DNA of 64,000 bases from Calliopsis andreniformis. Taxonomy: Eukaryota > Arthropoda > Insecta > Hymenoptera > Andrenidae. How positions within the stretch are numbered: position 1 is the stretch's first letter; the number at the start of each line of letters is the position of its first letter. Where the stretch lies: NCBI RefSeq assembly GCF_051401765.1, contig NW_027480423.1:8618001-8682000 (forward strand), in the 5' to 3' direction. The translations under genes were made by a program, and so were the position numbers. The notes beneath the pieces were generated by a model, which saw only the letters and a program-made list of their open reading frames with translations, made no database searches and was not told the DNA's origin. Below, in pieces: positions 26,301-39,300 of the stretch.

Positions 26301-29300
26301 TTTCATACTGGTTGCAATTATTCCTGTTATATGATTGAAAAACTGTTGTATTTTTGTTGCCTTTTATGCTTCGGTCGTTGACTTCTAAGGCCCTAACTAT
26401 TCAATCTGTTGGAGCAACGCCCTAGGGTGAAGCCTAGGTTGCCCGGAACGTAGAAAAGACCATAACTTTTACACTGGTGGCAATTATTCGTTTTATACGA
26501 TGGAAAAACTGTTATATTTATATTGTATTTTATGCTTCTGGCGTTGACTTCTTAGGTCCTAACTATTCGATCTGGTGGAACAACACCCTAGAGTGAAGCC
26601 TAGGATGCCTGGAACGTAGAAATGACCATCACTTTCACACGGGTTGCAATTATTCCTGTTATAGGGTGGAAAGACTGTTGTATTTTTATTGTATTTTATG
26701 CTTCACGCGTTGACTTCTGAGGCCGTAGCTATTCGATGTGGTGGATGAACGCCGTAGAGTGAAGCCTAGGTTGCCCGGAACGTAGAAATGTCCATATCTT
26801 TCACACTGTTTGCAATTATTCATTTTATACGATGGTAATGCTGTTATATATTTATTGCATTTTATGCTTCGGGCATTGACTTCTAAGGACCTAACTATTC
26901 AATCTGTTGGAGCAACGCCCTTGGGTGTAAGCCTAGGTTGCCCGGAACGTAGAAATGACCATCACTTTCAAACTGGTTGCAATTATTCGTCTTATACGAT
27001 GGAAAAGCTGTTGTATTTATATCGTATTTTATGCTTCTGGCGTTGACTTCTTAGGCCCTAACTATTCCATCTGGTGGGCAACGCCATAGGGTGAAGCCTA
27101 TGTTGCCCGGAAAGTAGAAATAACCTTAACTTTCACACTGGTAGCAATTATTCGTTTTATACGATGGAAAAACTGTTCTATTTATTTTATATTTTATGCT
27201 TCGGGCGTTGACTTCTAAGACCCTAACTATTCGATCTGGTGGAGCAACGCCCTAGAGTGAAGCCTAGGTTGCCCGGTACGTAGAAATGACCATCACTTTC
27301 AAACTGGTTGCAATTATTCGTCTTATACGATGGAAAAGCTGTTGTATTTATATCGTATTTTATGCTTCTGGCGTTGACTTCTTAGGCCCTAACTATTCCA
27401 TTTGGTGGAACAACGCCATAGGGTGAAGCCTAGGTTGCCCGGAAAGTAGAAATAACCATAACTTTCACACTGGTTTCTATTATTCGTTTTATACGATGGA
27501 AAAACTGTTATATTTATATTGTATTTTATGCTTCTGGCGTTGACTTCTTAGGCCCGAACTATTCGATCTGGTGCAACAACGCCCTAGAGTGAAGCCTAGG
27601 TTGCCTGGAACGTAGAAATGACCATAAGTTTCATACTGGTTGCAATTATTCGTTTTATACGATGGAAAACCTGTTGCATTTATATTGTATTTTATGCTTC
27701 AGGCGTTCACTTGTTAGGCCCTAACTATTCGATCTGGTGGACCAACGCCCTAGGGTGAAGCCTAGGTTGCCCGGAACGTAGAAAAGACCATAACTTTTAC
27801 ACTGGTAGCATTTAATCGTTTTATACAATGGAAAAACCGTTCTATTTATTTTGTATTTTATGCGTCGGGCGTTGACTTCTAAGGCCCTAACTGTTTGATC
27901 TGGTGGAGCAACGCCCTAGTGTGAAGCCCAGATTGCCCGGAAAGTAGAAATGACCATAAGTTTCATACTGGTTGCAATTATTCGTTTAATACGATGGAAA
28001 AACTGTTGTATTTATATTGTATTTTATGCTTCAGGCGTTCACTTCTTAGGCCCTATCTATTCGATCTGGTGGAACAACGCCCTAGGGTGAAGCCTCGGTT
28101 GCCCGGAACGTAGAAAAGACCATAACTTTTACACTGGTAGCATTTATTCGTTTTATACAATGGAAAAACCGTTCTATTTATTTTGTATTTTATGCTTCTG
28201 GCGTTGACTTCTAAGGCCCTAACTATTCGATCAGGTGGAGCAACGCCCTAGAGTGAAGCCCAGGTTGCTCGAAATGTAGAAATGACCATAACTTTCACAC
28301 TGGTTGCAATTATTCATTTTATACGATGGAAAAACTGTTGGACTTATATTGTATTTTATGCTTCAGGCGTTCACTTCTTAGGCCCTATCTATTCGATCTG
28401 GTGGAACAACGCCCTAGGGTGAAGCCTCGGTTGCCCGGAACGTAGAAAAGACCATAACTTTTACACTGGTAGCATTTATTCGTTTTATACAATGGAAAAA
28501 CCGTTCTATTTATTTTGTATTTTATGCTTCTGGCGTTGACTTCTAAGGCCCTAGCTATTCCATTTGGTGGAGCAACGCCCTAGAGTGGAGACTAGGTTGC
28601 CCGGTACGTAGAAATGACCATTACTTTCACACTGGTAGCAATTATTCGTTTTATACGATGGAAAAACTGTTGTATTTATTTTGTATTTTATGCTTCGGGC
28701 GTTGACTTCTTAGGCCCGAACTATTCGATCTGGTGCAACAACGCCCTAGAGTGAAGCCTAGGTTGCCCGGAACGTAGAAATGACCATTCATTTCACACTG
28801 GTAGCAATTATTCGTTTTATACGATGGAAAAACTGTTGTATTTATATTGTATTTTATGCTTCAGGCGTTCACTTCTTAGGCCCTAACTATTCGATCTGGT
28901 GGAACAACGCCCTAGGGTGAAGCCTAGGTTGCCCAGAACGTAGAAAAGACCATAACTTTTACACTGGTAGCATTTATTCGTTTTATACAATGGAAAAACC
29001 CTTCTATTAATTTTGTATTTTATGCTTCGGGCGTTGACTTCTAAGGCCCTAACTGTTTTGATCTGGTGGAGCAACGCCCTGGAGTGAAGCCTAGGTGTCC
29101 CGGAACGTAGAAATGACCATAACTTTCACACTGGTTGCTATTATTCGTTTTATACGATGGAAAAGCTGTTGTATTTATATCGTACTTTATGCTTCTGGCG
29201 TTGACTTCTAAGGCCCTCAACTATTCGATCTGGTGGATCAACGCCCTAGAGTGAAGCCTAGGTTGCCCGGAACGTACAAATGACCATTACTTTCACACGG

Positions 29301-30958
29301 TTTGCAATTATTCATTTTATACGATGGAAATGCAGTTGTATTTATATTGCATTTTATTCTTCTGGCGTTGACTTTTAAGGCCGTAGCTATTAGATGTGGT
29401 GGAGCAACGCTCTAGAGTGTCGCATAGGTTGCCCGGAACGTAGAAATGGCCATTACTTTCACAATGTATGCGAATATTCATTTTATACGATGGAAGAACT
29501 GTTGTACTTGTATTGTATTTTATTCTTCTGGCGTTGAATTCTAAGTCCCTAGCTTTTCGATCTCGTGGAGCAACGCCCTAGAGTGAAACCTAGGTTACCC
29601 GGAACGTAGAAATGACCAGTACTTTCACACTGGTTGCAGTTATTCCTGTTATACGATGGAAAAACTGTTGCACCTTTATTGTATTTTATGCTTCTGGCGT
29701 TGACATCTAAGGCCCTAACTGTTTGATCTGGTGGAGCAACGCCCTAGAGTGAAGCCTAGGTTGCCCGGAACGTAGATATGACCTGAACTTTCACACTGGT
29801 AGCAATTATTCGTTTTATACGATGGAAAAACTGTTCTATTTATTTTGTATTTTATGCTTCGGGCGTTGACTTCTAAGGCCCTAACTATTCGATCAGGTGG
29901 AGCAACGCTCTAGAGTGAAGCCTAGGTTGCCCGGTACGACGAAATGACCATCACTTTCAAACTGGTTGCAATTATTCGTCTTATACGATGGAAAAGCTGT
30001 TGTATTTATATCGTATTTTATGCTTCTGGCGTTGACTTCTTAGGCCCTAACTATTCCATCTGGTGGAACAACGCCATAGGGTGAAGCCTAGGTTGCCCGG
30101 AAAGTAGAAATAACCATAACTTTCACACTGGTAGCAATTATTCGTTTTATACGATGGAAAAACTGTTCTATTCATTTTATATTTTATGCTTCTGGCGTTG
30201 ACTTCTAAGGCCCTAGCTATTCGATTTGGTGGAGCAACGCCCTAGAGTGGAGCCTAGGTTGCCCGGTACGTAGAAATGACCATTACTTTCACACTGTTTG
30301 CAAATATACATTATATACGATGGAAAGTCTGTTGTATTTATGTTGAATTTTATGCTCCTGGCGTTGACTTCTTAGGCCCTAACTATTTGATCTGGTGGAG
30401 CACCGCCCTAGCGTGAAGCCTAGGTTGCCCGGAACGTAGAAATGACCATTCATTTCACACTGGCAGCAATTATTCGTTTTATACGATGGAAAAACTGTTT
30501 TATTTATTTTGTATTTTATGCTTCGGGCGTTGACTTCTAAGGCCCTAACTATTCGATCTGGTGGAGCAACGCCCTAGAGTGAAGCCTAGGTTGCGCGGAA
30601 CGTAGAAATGACCATAACTTTCACACTGGTAGCAATTATTCGTTTTATACGATGGAAGAACTGTTTCATTTATTTTGTATTTTATGCTTCGGGCGTTGAC
30701 TTCTAAGGCCCTAACTATTCGATCTGGTGGAGCAACGCCCTAGATTCAAGCCTAGGTTGCCCGGAACGTAGAAAAGACCATAACTTTTACACTGGTAGCA
30801 TTTATTCGTTTTATACAATGGAAAAACCGTTCTATTTATTTTGTATTTTATGCTTCGGGCGTTGACTTCTAAGGCCCTAACTGTTTGATCTGGTGGAGAA
30901 CGCCCTGGAGTGAAGCCTAGGTTGCCCGGAACGTAGAAATGACCATAACTTTCACACT
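18595..30958 (+). repeat. Long-period duplication, copy 2
   Basis: Second copy of 1-12030, 112 monomers downstream at its start. Relative to copy 1 it lacks five monomers at 21017-21029, has two extra monomers at about 25.74-26.07 kb, lacks one near 26.95 kb, has one extra near 27.4 kb, and has about five extra monomers at 28863-29694. A patch at about 28355-28515 differs from copy 1 without changing the offset. Homology stops near 30958, where copy 1 reads ctggtttctatt and this copy reads ctggatgctatt. Example substitutions are gtag to gatag near 20834 and tacgatgg to taccatgg near 25503. Confidence 0.88.
28863..29694 (+). repeat. Five-monomer insertion in copy 2, resembling the 12-monomer HOR
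   Basis: Copy 1 reads straight through gcttctggcgttgacatct at about 10761. Copy 2 switches at 28863 to tcaggcgttcac and gains about 832 bp, then rejoins at tgacatct (29701). The inserted block contains tgttttgatc at 29054, ccctcaac near 29216 and gcgaatattc near 29471, the marker series of the 1994-bp unit, with extra substitutions (for example ctaggtgtcccgg near 29091). It looks like a partial, older or more mutated copy of that unit placed 9-15 kb away. Confidence 0.82.
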
Positions 30959-32984
30959 GGATGCTATTATTCGTTCTATACGATGGAAAAACTGTTATAT
31001 TTATATTGTATCTTATGCTTCTGGCGTTCACTTCTTAGGCCCTAACTGTTCGATCTGGTGGAACAACTACCTGGGGTGAAGCCTAGGTTGCCCGGAACGT
31101 AGAAATGACCATAACTTTCTCACTGGTTGCTATTATTCGTTCTATACGATGGAAAAACTGTTGTATTTATATTGTGTTTTATGCTTCTGGCGTTGACTTC
31201 TAAGGCCGTAACTATTCAATCTGTACGAGCAACGCCCTATTGTGTAGCCTAGGTTGCCCGTAAAGTAGAAATGATCATAGCTTTCATACTGGTTGCAATT
31301 ATTCGTTTTGTATGATGGAAAAACTGTTGTACTTATATTGTATTTTATGCTGCTCGCGTTCACTTCTTAGGCCCTAACTATTCGATCTGGCGGAACAACG
31401 CCCTGGGGTGAAGCTTAGGTTGCCGGAACGTAGAAATGATCATAACTTTCACACTGGTTGCAATTATTCGTTTTATACTATGGAAAAACTGTTCTATTTA
31501 TTTTGTATTTTATGCTTCGGGCGTTGCCTTCTAAGGAACTAACTGTTTGATCTGGTGGTGCAACGCCTAGAGTGAAGCCTAGGTTGCCCGGAACGTAGAA
31601 ATGACCATAACTTTCACACTGGATGCTATTATTCGTTCTATACGATGCAAAAACTGTTATATTTATATTGTATCTTATGCTTCTGGCGTTGACTTCTTAG
31701 GCCCTAACAATTCGATCTGGTGGTACAACGCCCTAGAGTGAAGCCTAGGTTGCCTGGAACGTACAAATGACCATCACTTTCACACGGGTTGCAATTGGTC
31801 GTGCTATTCACTGGAAAAACTGTTGTATTTATACTGTATTTTATGCTTCTGGCGTTGACTTCTAAGGGCGTAGCTATTCGATGTGGTGGAGCAACGCCCT
31901 AGAGTGAAGCCTAGGTTGCCCGGAAAGTAGAAATGACCATTACTTTCGCAATGTTTGCAATTATTCATTTAATACGATGGAAAAACTGTTGTACTTATAT
32001 TGTGTTTTATGCTTCCGGCGTTGACTTCTAAGGCACTAACTATTCAGTCTGGTGGAGCAACGCCATAGGGTGAAGCCTAAGTTGCCCGGAACGTAGCAAT
32101 TACCATCACTTTCAAACTGGTTGCAAATATTCCTGTTATATGATGGAACAACTCTTGTATATTTATTGTATTCTATGCTTCAGGCGTTGACTTCTGAGGC
32201 CGTAGCTATTCGATGTGGTGGAAGAACGCCATAGAGTGAAGCCAAGGTTACCCGGAACGTAGATATGACCATAACCTTCACACAGGTTGCAATTATTCGT
32301 TTTCTACGATGGAAAAGCTGTTGTATTTATATTGTATTTTATGCTTCCGGTGTTGTCTTCTTAGACCCTAACTCGTCGATCTGGTGGAGCAACGCCTCAG
32401 AGTTAAGTCTAGGATGCCCGAAGCGTCGAAATGATCGTTACTTTCGCACTGGTTGCAATTGGTCATGCTATACAATGGAAAAACTGTTGTATTTATACTG
32501 TATTTTATGCTTCTGGCGTTGACTTCTAAGGCCGTAGCTATTCGATGTGGTGGAGCAACGCCCTAGAGTGAAGCCTAGGTTGCCCGGAAGGTGGAAATGC
32601 CCATTACTTTCACACTGGTTGCAATTATTCGTTTTATACGATGGAAAAGCTGTTCTATTTATTTTGTATTTTATGCTTCGGGCGTTGACTTCTAAGGCCC
32701 TAACTGTTTGTTCCGGTGGAGCAACGCCCTAGGCGTGAAGCCTAGGTTGCCCGGAAAGTAGAAATGACCATAACTTTCACACTGGTTGCTATTATTCGTT
32801 CTATACGATGGAAAAACTGTTGTATTTATATTGTGTTTTATGCTTCTGGCGTTGACTTCTGAGGCCCTAACTATTCAATCTGTAAGAGCAACGCCCTATT
32901 GTGTAGCCTAGGTTGGCCGTAAAGTAGAAATGACCATTACTTTCGCAATGTTTGCAATTATTCATTTAATACGATGGAAAAACT

Positions 32985-34038
32985 GTTATATTTATATTGT
33001 ATCTTATCCTTCTGGCGTTGACTTCTTAGGCCCTAGCAATTCGATCTGGCGGTACAACGCCCTAGAGTGAAGCCTAGGTTGCCTGGAACGTACAAATGAT
33101 CATCACTTTCACACGGGTTGCAATTAATCCAGTTATAGGATGGGAAGACTGTTGTATTTTTATTGTATTCTATGCTTCAGGCATTGACTTCTGAGGCCGT
33201 AGCTATTCGATGTGGTGGCAGAACGCCATAGAGTGAAGCCTAGGTTGCCCGGAACGTAGAAATGACCATAACCTTCATACTGGTTGCAATTATCCGTTTT
33301 ATATGATGGAAGAACTGTTATATTTATATTGTATTTTATGCTTCTGGCGTTGCCTTCTACGGCCCTAACTGTTCGATCTGGTGGAGCCACGCTCTAGAGT
33401 GAAACCTAGGTTACCCGGAACGTAGAGATGACCAGTACTTTCACACTGCTTGCAGTTATTCCTGCTATACGATGGAAAAACTGTTGCATCTTTATTGAAT
33501 TTAATGCATCTGGCGTTGACTTCTAAGGCCCTAACTATTCTATCTGGTGGACCAACGCCCTAGTGTGAAGCCTAGGTTGCCCGGAACGTAGAAGTGACCA
33601 TAGCTTTCATACTGGTTGCAATTATTCGTTTTGTATGATGGAAAAACTGTTGTATTTATATTGTATTTTATGCTGCTGGCGTTCACTTCTTAGGCCCTAA
33701 CTATTCGATCTGGTGGAACAACGCCCTGGGGTGAAGCCTAGGTTGCCGGAACGTAGAAATGACCATCACTTTCAAACTGGTTGCAATTATTCCTGTTATA
33801 GGATGGAAAGACTGTTGTATTTTTATTGTATTTTATGCTTCAGGCGTTGACTTCTGAGGCCGTAGCTATTCGATGTGGCGGAAGAACGCCATAGAGTGAA
33901 GCCTGGGTTGCCCGGAACGTAGAAATGACCATAACTTTCATACTTGTTGCAATTACTCGTTTTATATGATGGAAAAACTGTTGTATTTATATTGTATTTT
34001 ATGCTTCTGGCGTTGACTTCTAAGGCACTAACTATTCG
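32985..34038 (+). repeat. 1.05-kb block, copy a (14-monomer spacing)
   Basis: Matches 35306-36359 at 2321 bp (14 monomers less 3 bp). Shared rare words are cttatccttctgg, ccctagcaattcg with ggcggtacaacgcc, gttgcaattaatccag, ggatgggaagactg and gtggcagaacgcc. Ends where this copy reads gatctggtggagc and the partner gatctgttggagc. Confidence 0.88.
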
Positions 34039-35305
34039 ATCTGGTGGAGCAACGCTCTAGACTGAAGCCTAGGTTGCCGGAACGTAGAAATGACCATCAC
34101 TTTCACACGGGTTGCAATTATTCCTGTTATAGGACGGAAAGACTGTTGTATTTTTATTGTATTTTATGCCTCAGGCGCTGACTTCTGAGGCCGTTGCTTT
34201 TCGATGTAGTGGAAGAACGCCATAGAGTGAAGCCTAGGTTGACCGGAACGTAGAAATGACCATAACTTTCATTCTGGTTGCAATTATTCGTTTTATATGA
34301 TGGAAGAACTGTTGTATTTATATTGTATTTCATGCCGCTGGCGTTCACTTCTTAGGCCCTAACTATTCTATCTGGTGGGACAACTACCTGGGGTGAAGCC
34401 TAGGTTGCCCGGAACGTAGAAATGACCATAACTTTCACACTGGTTGCTATTATTCGTTTTATACGATGGAAAAACTGTTATATTTATATTGTATTTTATG
34501 CTTCTGGCGTTGCCTTCTTAGGCCCTAACTGTTCGATCTGGTGGAACAACGCCCTAGAGTGAAGCCTAGGTTACCCGGAACGTTGAAATCACCAGTACTT
34601 TCACACTGTTTGCAGTTATTCCTGCTATAGGATGGAAAAACTGTTGCATCCTTATCGAATTTTATGCTTCTGGCGTTGACTTCTAAGGCCCTAACTATTC
34701 TATCTGGTGGATCAACGCCCTAGTGTGAACCCTAGGTTGCCCGGAACGTAGAAATGACGTTAAATTTCATACTGGTTGCAATTACTCGTTTTATACGACG
34801 GAAAAACAGTTCTATTTATTTTGTATTTTATGCATCGGCCGTGGGCTTCTAAGGCACTAACTATTCGATCTGTTGGAGCAACGCCCTAGGGTGTAGCCTG
34901 GGTTGCCCGGAAAGTAGAAATGACCACAGCTTTCATACTGGTTGCAATTACTCGTTTTATATGATGGAAAAACTGTTGTATTTATATTGTATTTTATGCT
35001 TCTGGCGTTCACTTCTTAGGCCCTAACTATTCGATCTGGTGGAACAACGCCCTGGGGTGAAGCCTAGGTTGCCGGAACGTAGAAATGATCATAACTTTCA
35101 CACTGGTTGCTATTATTCGATTTATACTATGGAAAAACTGTTCTATTTATTTTGTATTTTATGCTTCGGGCGTTGACTTCTAAGGAACTAACTGTTTGAT
35201 CTGGTGGAGCAACGCCCAACAGTGAAGCCTACGTTGCCCGGAACGTAGAAATGACCATAACTTTCACACTGGATGCTATTATTCGTTCTATACGATGGAA
35301 AAACT

Positions 35306-36359
35306 GTTATATATATATTGTATCTTATCCTTCTGGCGTTGACTTCTTAGGCCCTAGCAATTCGATCTGGCGGTACAACGCCCTAGAGTGAAGCCTAGGT
35401 TGCCTGGAACGTACAAATGATCATCACTTTCACACGGGTTGCAATTAATCCAGTTATAGGATGGGAAGACTGTTGTATTTTTATTGTATTCTATGCTTCA
35501 GGCATTGACTTCTGAGGCCGTAGCTATTCGATGTGGTGGCAGAACGCCATAGAGTGAAGCCTAGGTTGCCCGGAACGTAGAAATGACCATAACCTTCATA
35601 CTGGTTGCAATTATCCGTTTTATATGATGGAAGAACTGTTATATTTATATTGTATTTTATGCTTCTGGCGTTGCCTTCTACGGCCCTAACTGTTCGATCT
35701 GGTGGAGCCACGCTCTAGAGTGAAACCTAGGTTACCCGGAACGTAGAGATGACCAGTACTTTCACACTGCTTGCAGTTATTCCTGCTATACGATGGAAAA
35801 ACTGTTGCATCTTTATTGAATTTAATGCATCTGGCGTTGACTTCTAAGGCCCTAACTATTCTATCTGGTGGACCAACGCCCTAGTGTGAAGCCTAGGTTG
35901 CCCGGAACGTAGAAGTGACCATAGCTTTCATACTGGTTGCAATTATTCGTTTTGTATGATGGAAAAACTGTTGTATTTATATTGTATTTTATGCTGCTGG
36001 CGTTCACTTCTTAGGCCCTAACTATTCGATCTGGTGGAACAATGCCCTGGGGTGAAGCCTAGGTTGCCGGAACGTAGAAATGACCATCACTTTCAAACTG
36101 GTTGCAATTATTCCTGTTATAGGATGGAAAGACTGTTGTATTTTTATTGTATTTTATGCTTCAGGCGTTGACTTCTGAGGCCGTAGCTATTCGATGTGGC
36201 GGAAGAACGCCATAGAGTGAAGCCTGGGTTGCCCGGAACGTAGAAATGACCATAACTTTCATACTTGTTGCAATTACTCGTTTTATATGATGGAAAAACT
36301 GTTGTATTTATATTGTATTTTATGCTTCTGGCGTTGACTTCTAAGGCACTAACTATTCG
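35306..36359 (+). repeat. 1.05-kb block, copy b (14-monomer spacing)
   Basis: Partner of 32985-34038; the only clear internal difference seen is aacaatgcc near 36040 versus aacaacgcc. After its end, 36360 to about 36520 resembles about 34870-35030 (gggtgtagcctgggttgcc), so this area has had more than one duplication. Confidence 0.86.
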
Positions 36360-39300
36360 ATCTGTTGGAGCAACGCCCTAGGGTGTAGCCTGGGTTGCCC
36401 GGAAAGTAGAAATGACCACAACTTTCATACTGGTTGCAATTACTCGTTTTATATGATGGAAAAACTGTTGTATTTATATTGTATTTTATGCTTCTGGCGT
36501 TCACTTCTTAGGCCCTCACTATTCGATCTGGTGGAACAACGCACTAGGGTGAAGCCTAGGTTGGTCCGGAACGTAGAAATGACCATAATTTTTACACTGG
36601 TAGCAAGTGTCCGTTTTATACCATGGAAAAACTGTTCTATTTATTTTGTATTTTATGCTTCGGGCGTTGACTTCTTAGGCCCTAACTATTCGATCTGGTG
36701 GAAGAACGCCATATGGTGAAGCCTAGGTTGACCGGAACGTAGAAATGACCATAACTTTCACACTGGTTGCTATTATTCGTTTTATACGATGGAAAAACTG
36801 TTGTATTTATTTGTATTTTATGCTTCTGGCGTTCACTTCTTAGGCCCTAACTATTCGATACGTGGGAATAACGCCCTATGGTGAAGCCTAGGTTGACCGG
36901 AACGTAGAAATGACCATAACTTTCACACCGGTAGCAATTACTCGTTTTACACGATGGAAAAACTGTTCTATTTATTTTGTATTTTATGCATCGGGCGTTG
37001 ACTTCTAAGGCCCTAACTATTCAATCTGTTGGAGCAACGCCCTAGGGTGAAGCCTAGGTTGCCCGGAAAGTAGAAATGACGTTAACTTTCACACCGGTTG
37101 CAATTATTCCTGTTATAGGACGGAAAGACTGTTGTATTTTTATTGTATTTTATGCTTCAGGCGTTGACTTCTGAGGCCGTTGGTATTCGATGTAGTGGAA
37201 GAACGCCATAGAGTGAAGGCTAGGATGCCCGGAACGTAGAAATGACCATAACTTTCATACTGGTTGCAATTATTCGTTTTATACGATGGAAAAACTGTTG
37301 CATTTATTTTGTATTTTATGCTTCTGGCGTTCACTTCTTAGGCCCTAACTATTCGATCTGGTGGAACAACGCCCTAGGGTGAAGCCTAGGTTGCCCGGAA
37401 CGTAGCAATGACCATAACTTTTATACTGGTAGCAATTGTTCGTTTTATACCGTGGAAAAACTGTTCTATTTATTTTGTATTTTATGCTTCGGGCGTTGAC
37501 TTCTAAGGCCCTAACTGTTTGATCTGGTGGAGCAACGCCCTAGGCGTGAAGCCTAGGTTGCCCGGAAAGTAGAAATGACCATAACTTTCACACTGGTTGC
37601 TTTTATTCGTTCTATACGATGGAAATACTGTTATATTTATATTGTATCTTATGCTCCTGGGGTTGACTTCTTAGGCCCTAACAATTTGCTCTGGTGGAAC
37701 AACGCGCTAGAGTGAAGCCTAGGTTGCCGGGAACGTACAAATGACCATCACTTTCTCACGGGTTGCAATTATTCCAGTTATAGGATGGAAAGACTGTTGT
37801 ATTTTTATTGTATTCTATGCTTCAGGCGTTGACTTCTGAGGCCGTAGCTATTCGAAGTGGTGGAAGAACGCCATAGAGTGAAGCCTAGGTTGCGCGGAAC
37901 GTAGAAATGACCATAACCTTCATACTGGTTGCAATTATCCGTTTTATATGATGGAAGAACTGTTGTATTTATATTGTATTTCATGCTGCTGGCGTTCACT
38001 TCTTAGGCCCTAACTATTCGATCTGGTGGAACAACTACCTGGGGTGAAGCCTAGGTTGCCCGGAACGTAGAAATGACCATAACTTTCACACTGGTTGCTA
38101 TTATTCGTTTTATACGATGGAAAAACTGTTATATTTATATTGTATTTTATGCTTCTGGCGTTGCCTTCATAGGCCGTAACTGTTCGATCTGGTGGAACAA
38201 CGCCCTAGAGTGAAGCCTAGGTTACCCGGAACGTAGAAATGACCAGTACTTTCACACTGTTTGCAGTTATTCCTGCTTTACGATGGAAAAACTGTTGCAT
38301 CCTTAATGAGTTTTATGCTTCTGGCGTTGACTTCTAAGGCCCTAACTATTCTATCTGGTGGATCAACGCCCTAGTGTGAAGCCTAGGTTGCCCGGAACGT
38401 AGAAGTGACCATAACTTTCACTCTGGTTGCTATTATTCGTTCTATAGATGGAAAAACTGTTGTATTTATATTGTATTTTATGCTTCTGGCGTTGACTTCT
38501 AAGGCACTAGCTATTCGATCTGGTGGAGCAACGCTCAAGAGTGAAGCCCAGGTTGCCCGGAACGTAGAAATGACCATCACTTTCAAACTGGTTGCAATTA
38601 TTCCTGTTATATGATGGAAAAACTGTTGTATTTATATTGTATTTTATGCTTCGGGCGTTGACTGCGAAGGCCCTAACTATTCAATCTGTTGGATCAACGC
38701 CCTAGAGTGAAGCCTAGGTTGCTCGGAATGTAGAAATGACCATAACATTCACACTGGTTGAAATTATTCGTTTAATACGATGGAAAAGCTGTTGCATCTT
38801 TATAGTATTTTATGATACTGGCGTTGACTTCTAAGGCCCTAACTATTCGATCTGGTGGAGCAACGCCCTAGAGTGAAGCCTAGGTTGCCCGGAACGTAGA
38901 AATGACGTTAACTTTCATACTGGTTGCAATTATTCGTTTTATACGATGGAAAAACAGTTCTATTTATTTTGTATTTTATGCTTCAGGCGTTGACTTCTGA
39001 GGCCGCAGCTATTCGATGTGGTGGAAGAACGCCATAGAGTGAAGCCTAGGTTGCCCGGAACGTAGAAATGACCATAACTTTCATACTGGTTGTAATTATT
39101 CGTTTTATATGATGGAAGAACTGTTGTACTTATATTGTATTTTATTCTGCTGGCGTTCACATCTTAGGTCCTAACTATTCGATCTGGTGGAACAACGCCC
39201 CGGGGTGAAGCCTAGGTTGCCGAAACGTAGAAATGATCATAACTTTCACACTGGTTGCTATTATTCGTTTTATACGATGGAAAGACTGTTCTTTTTATTT

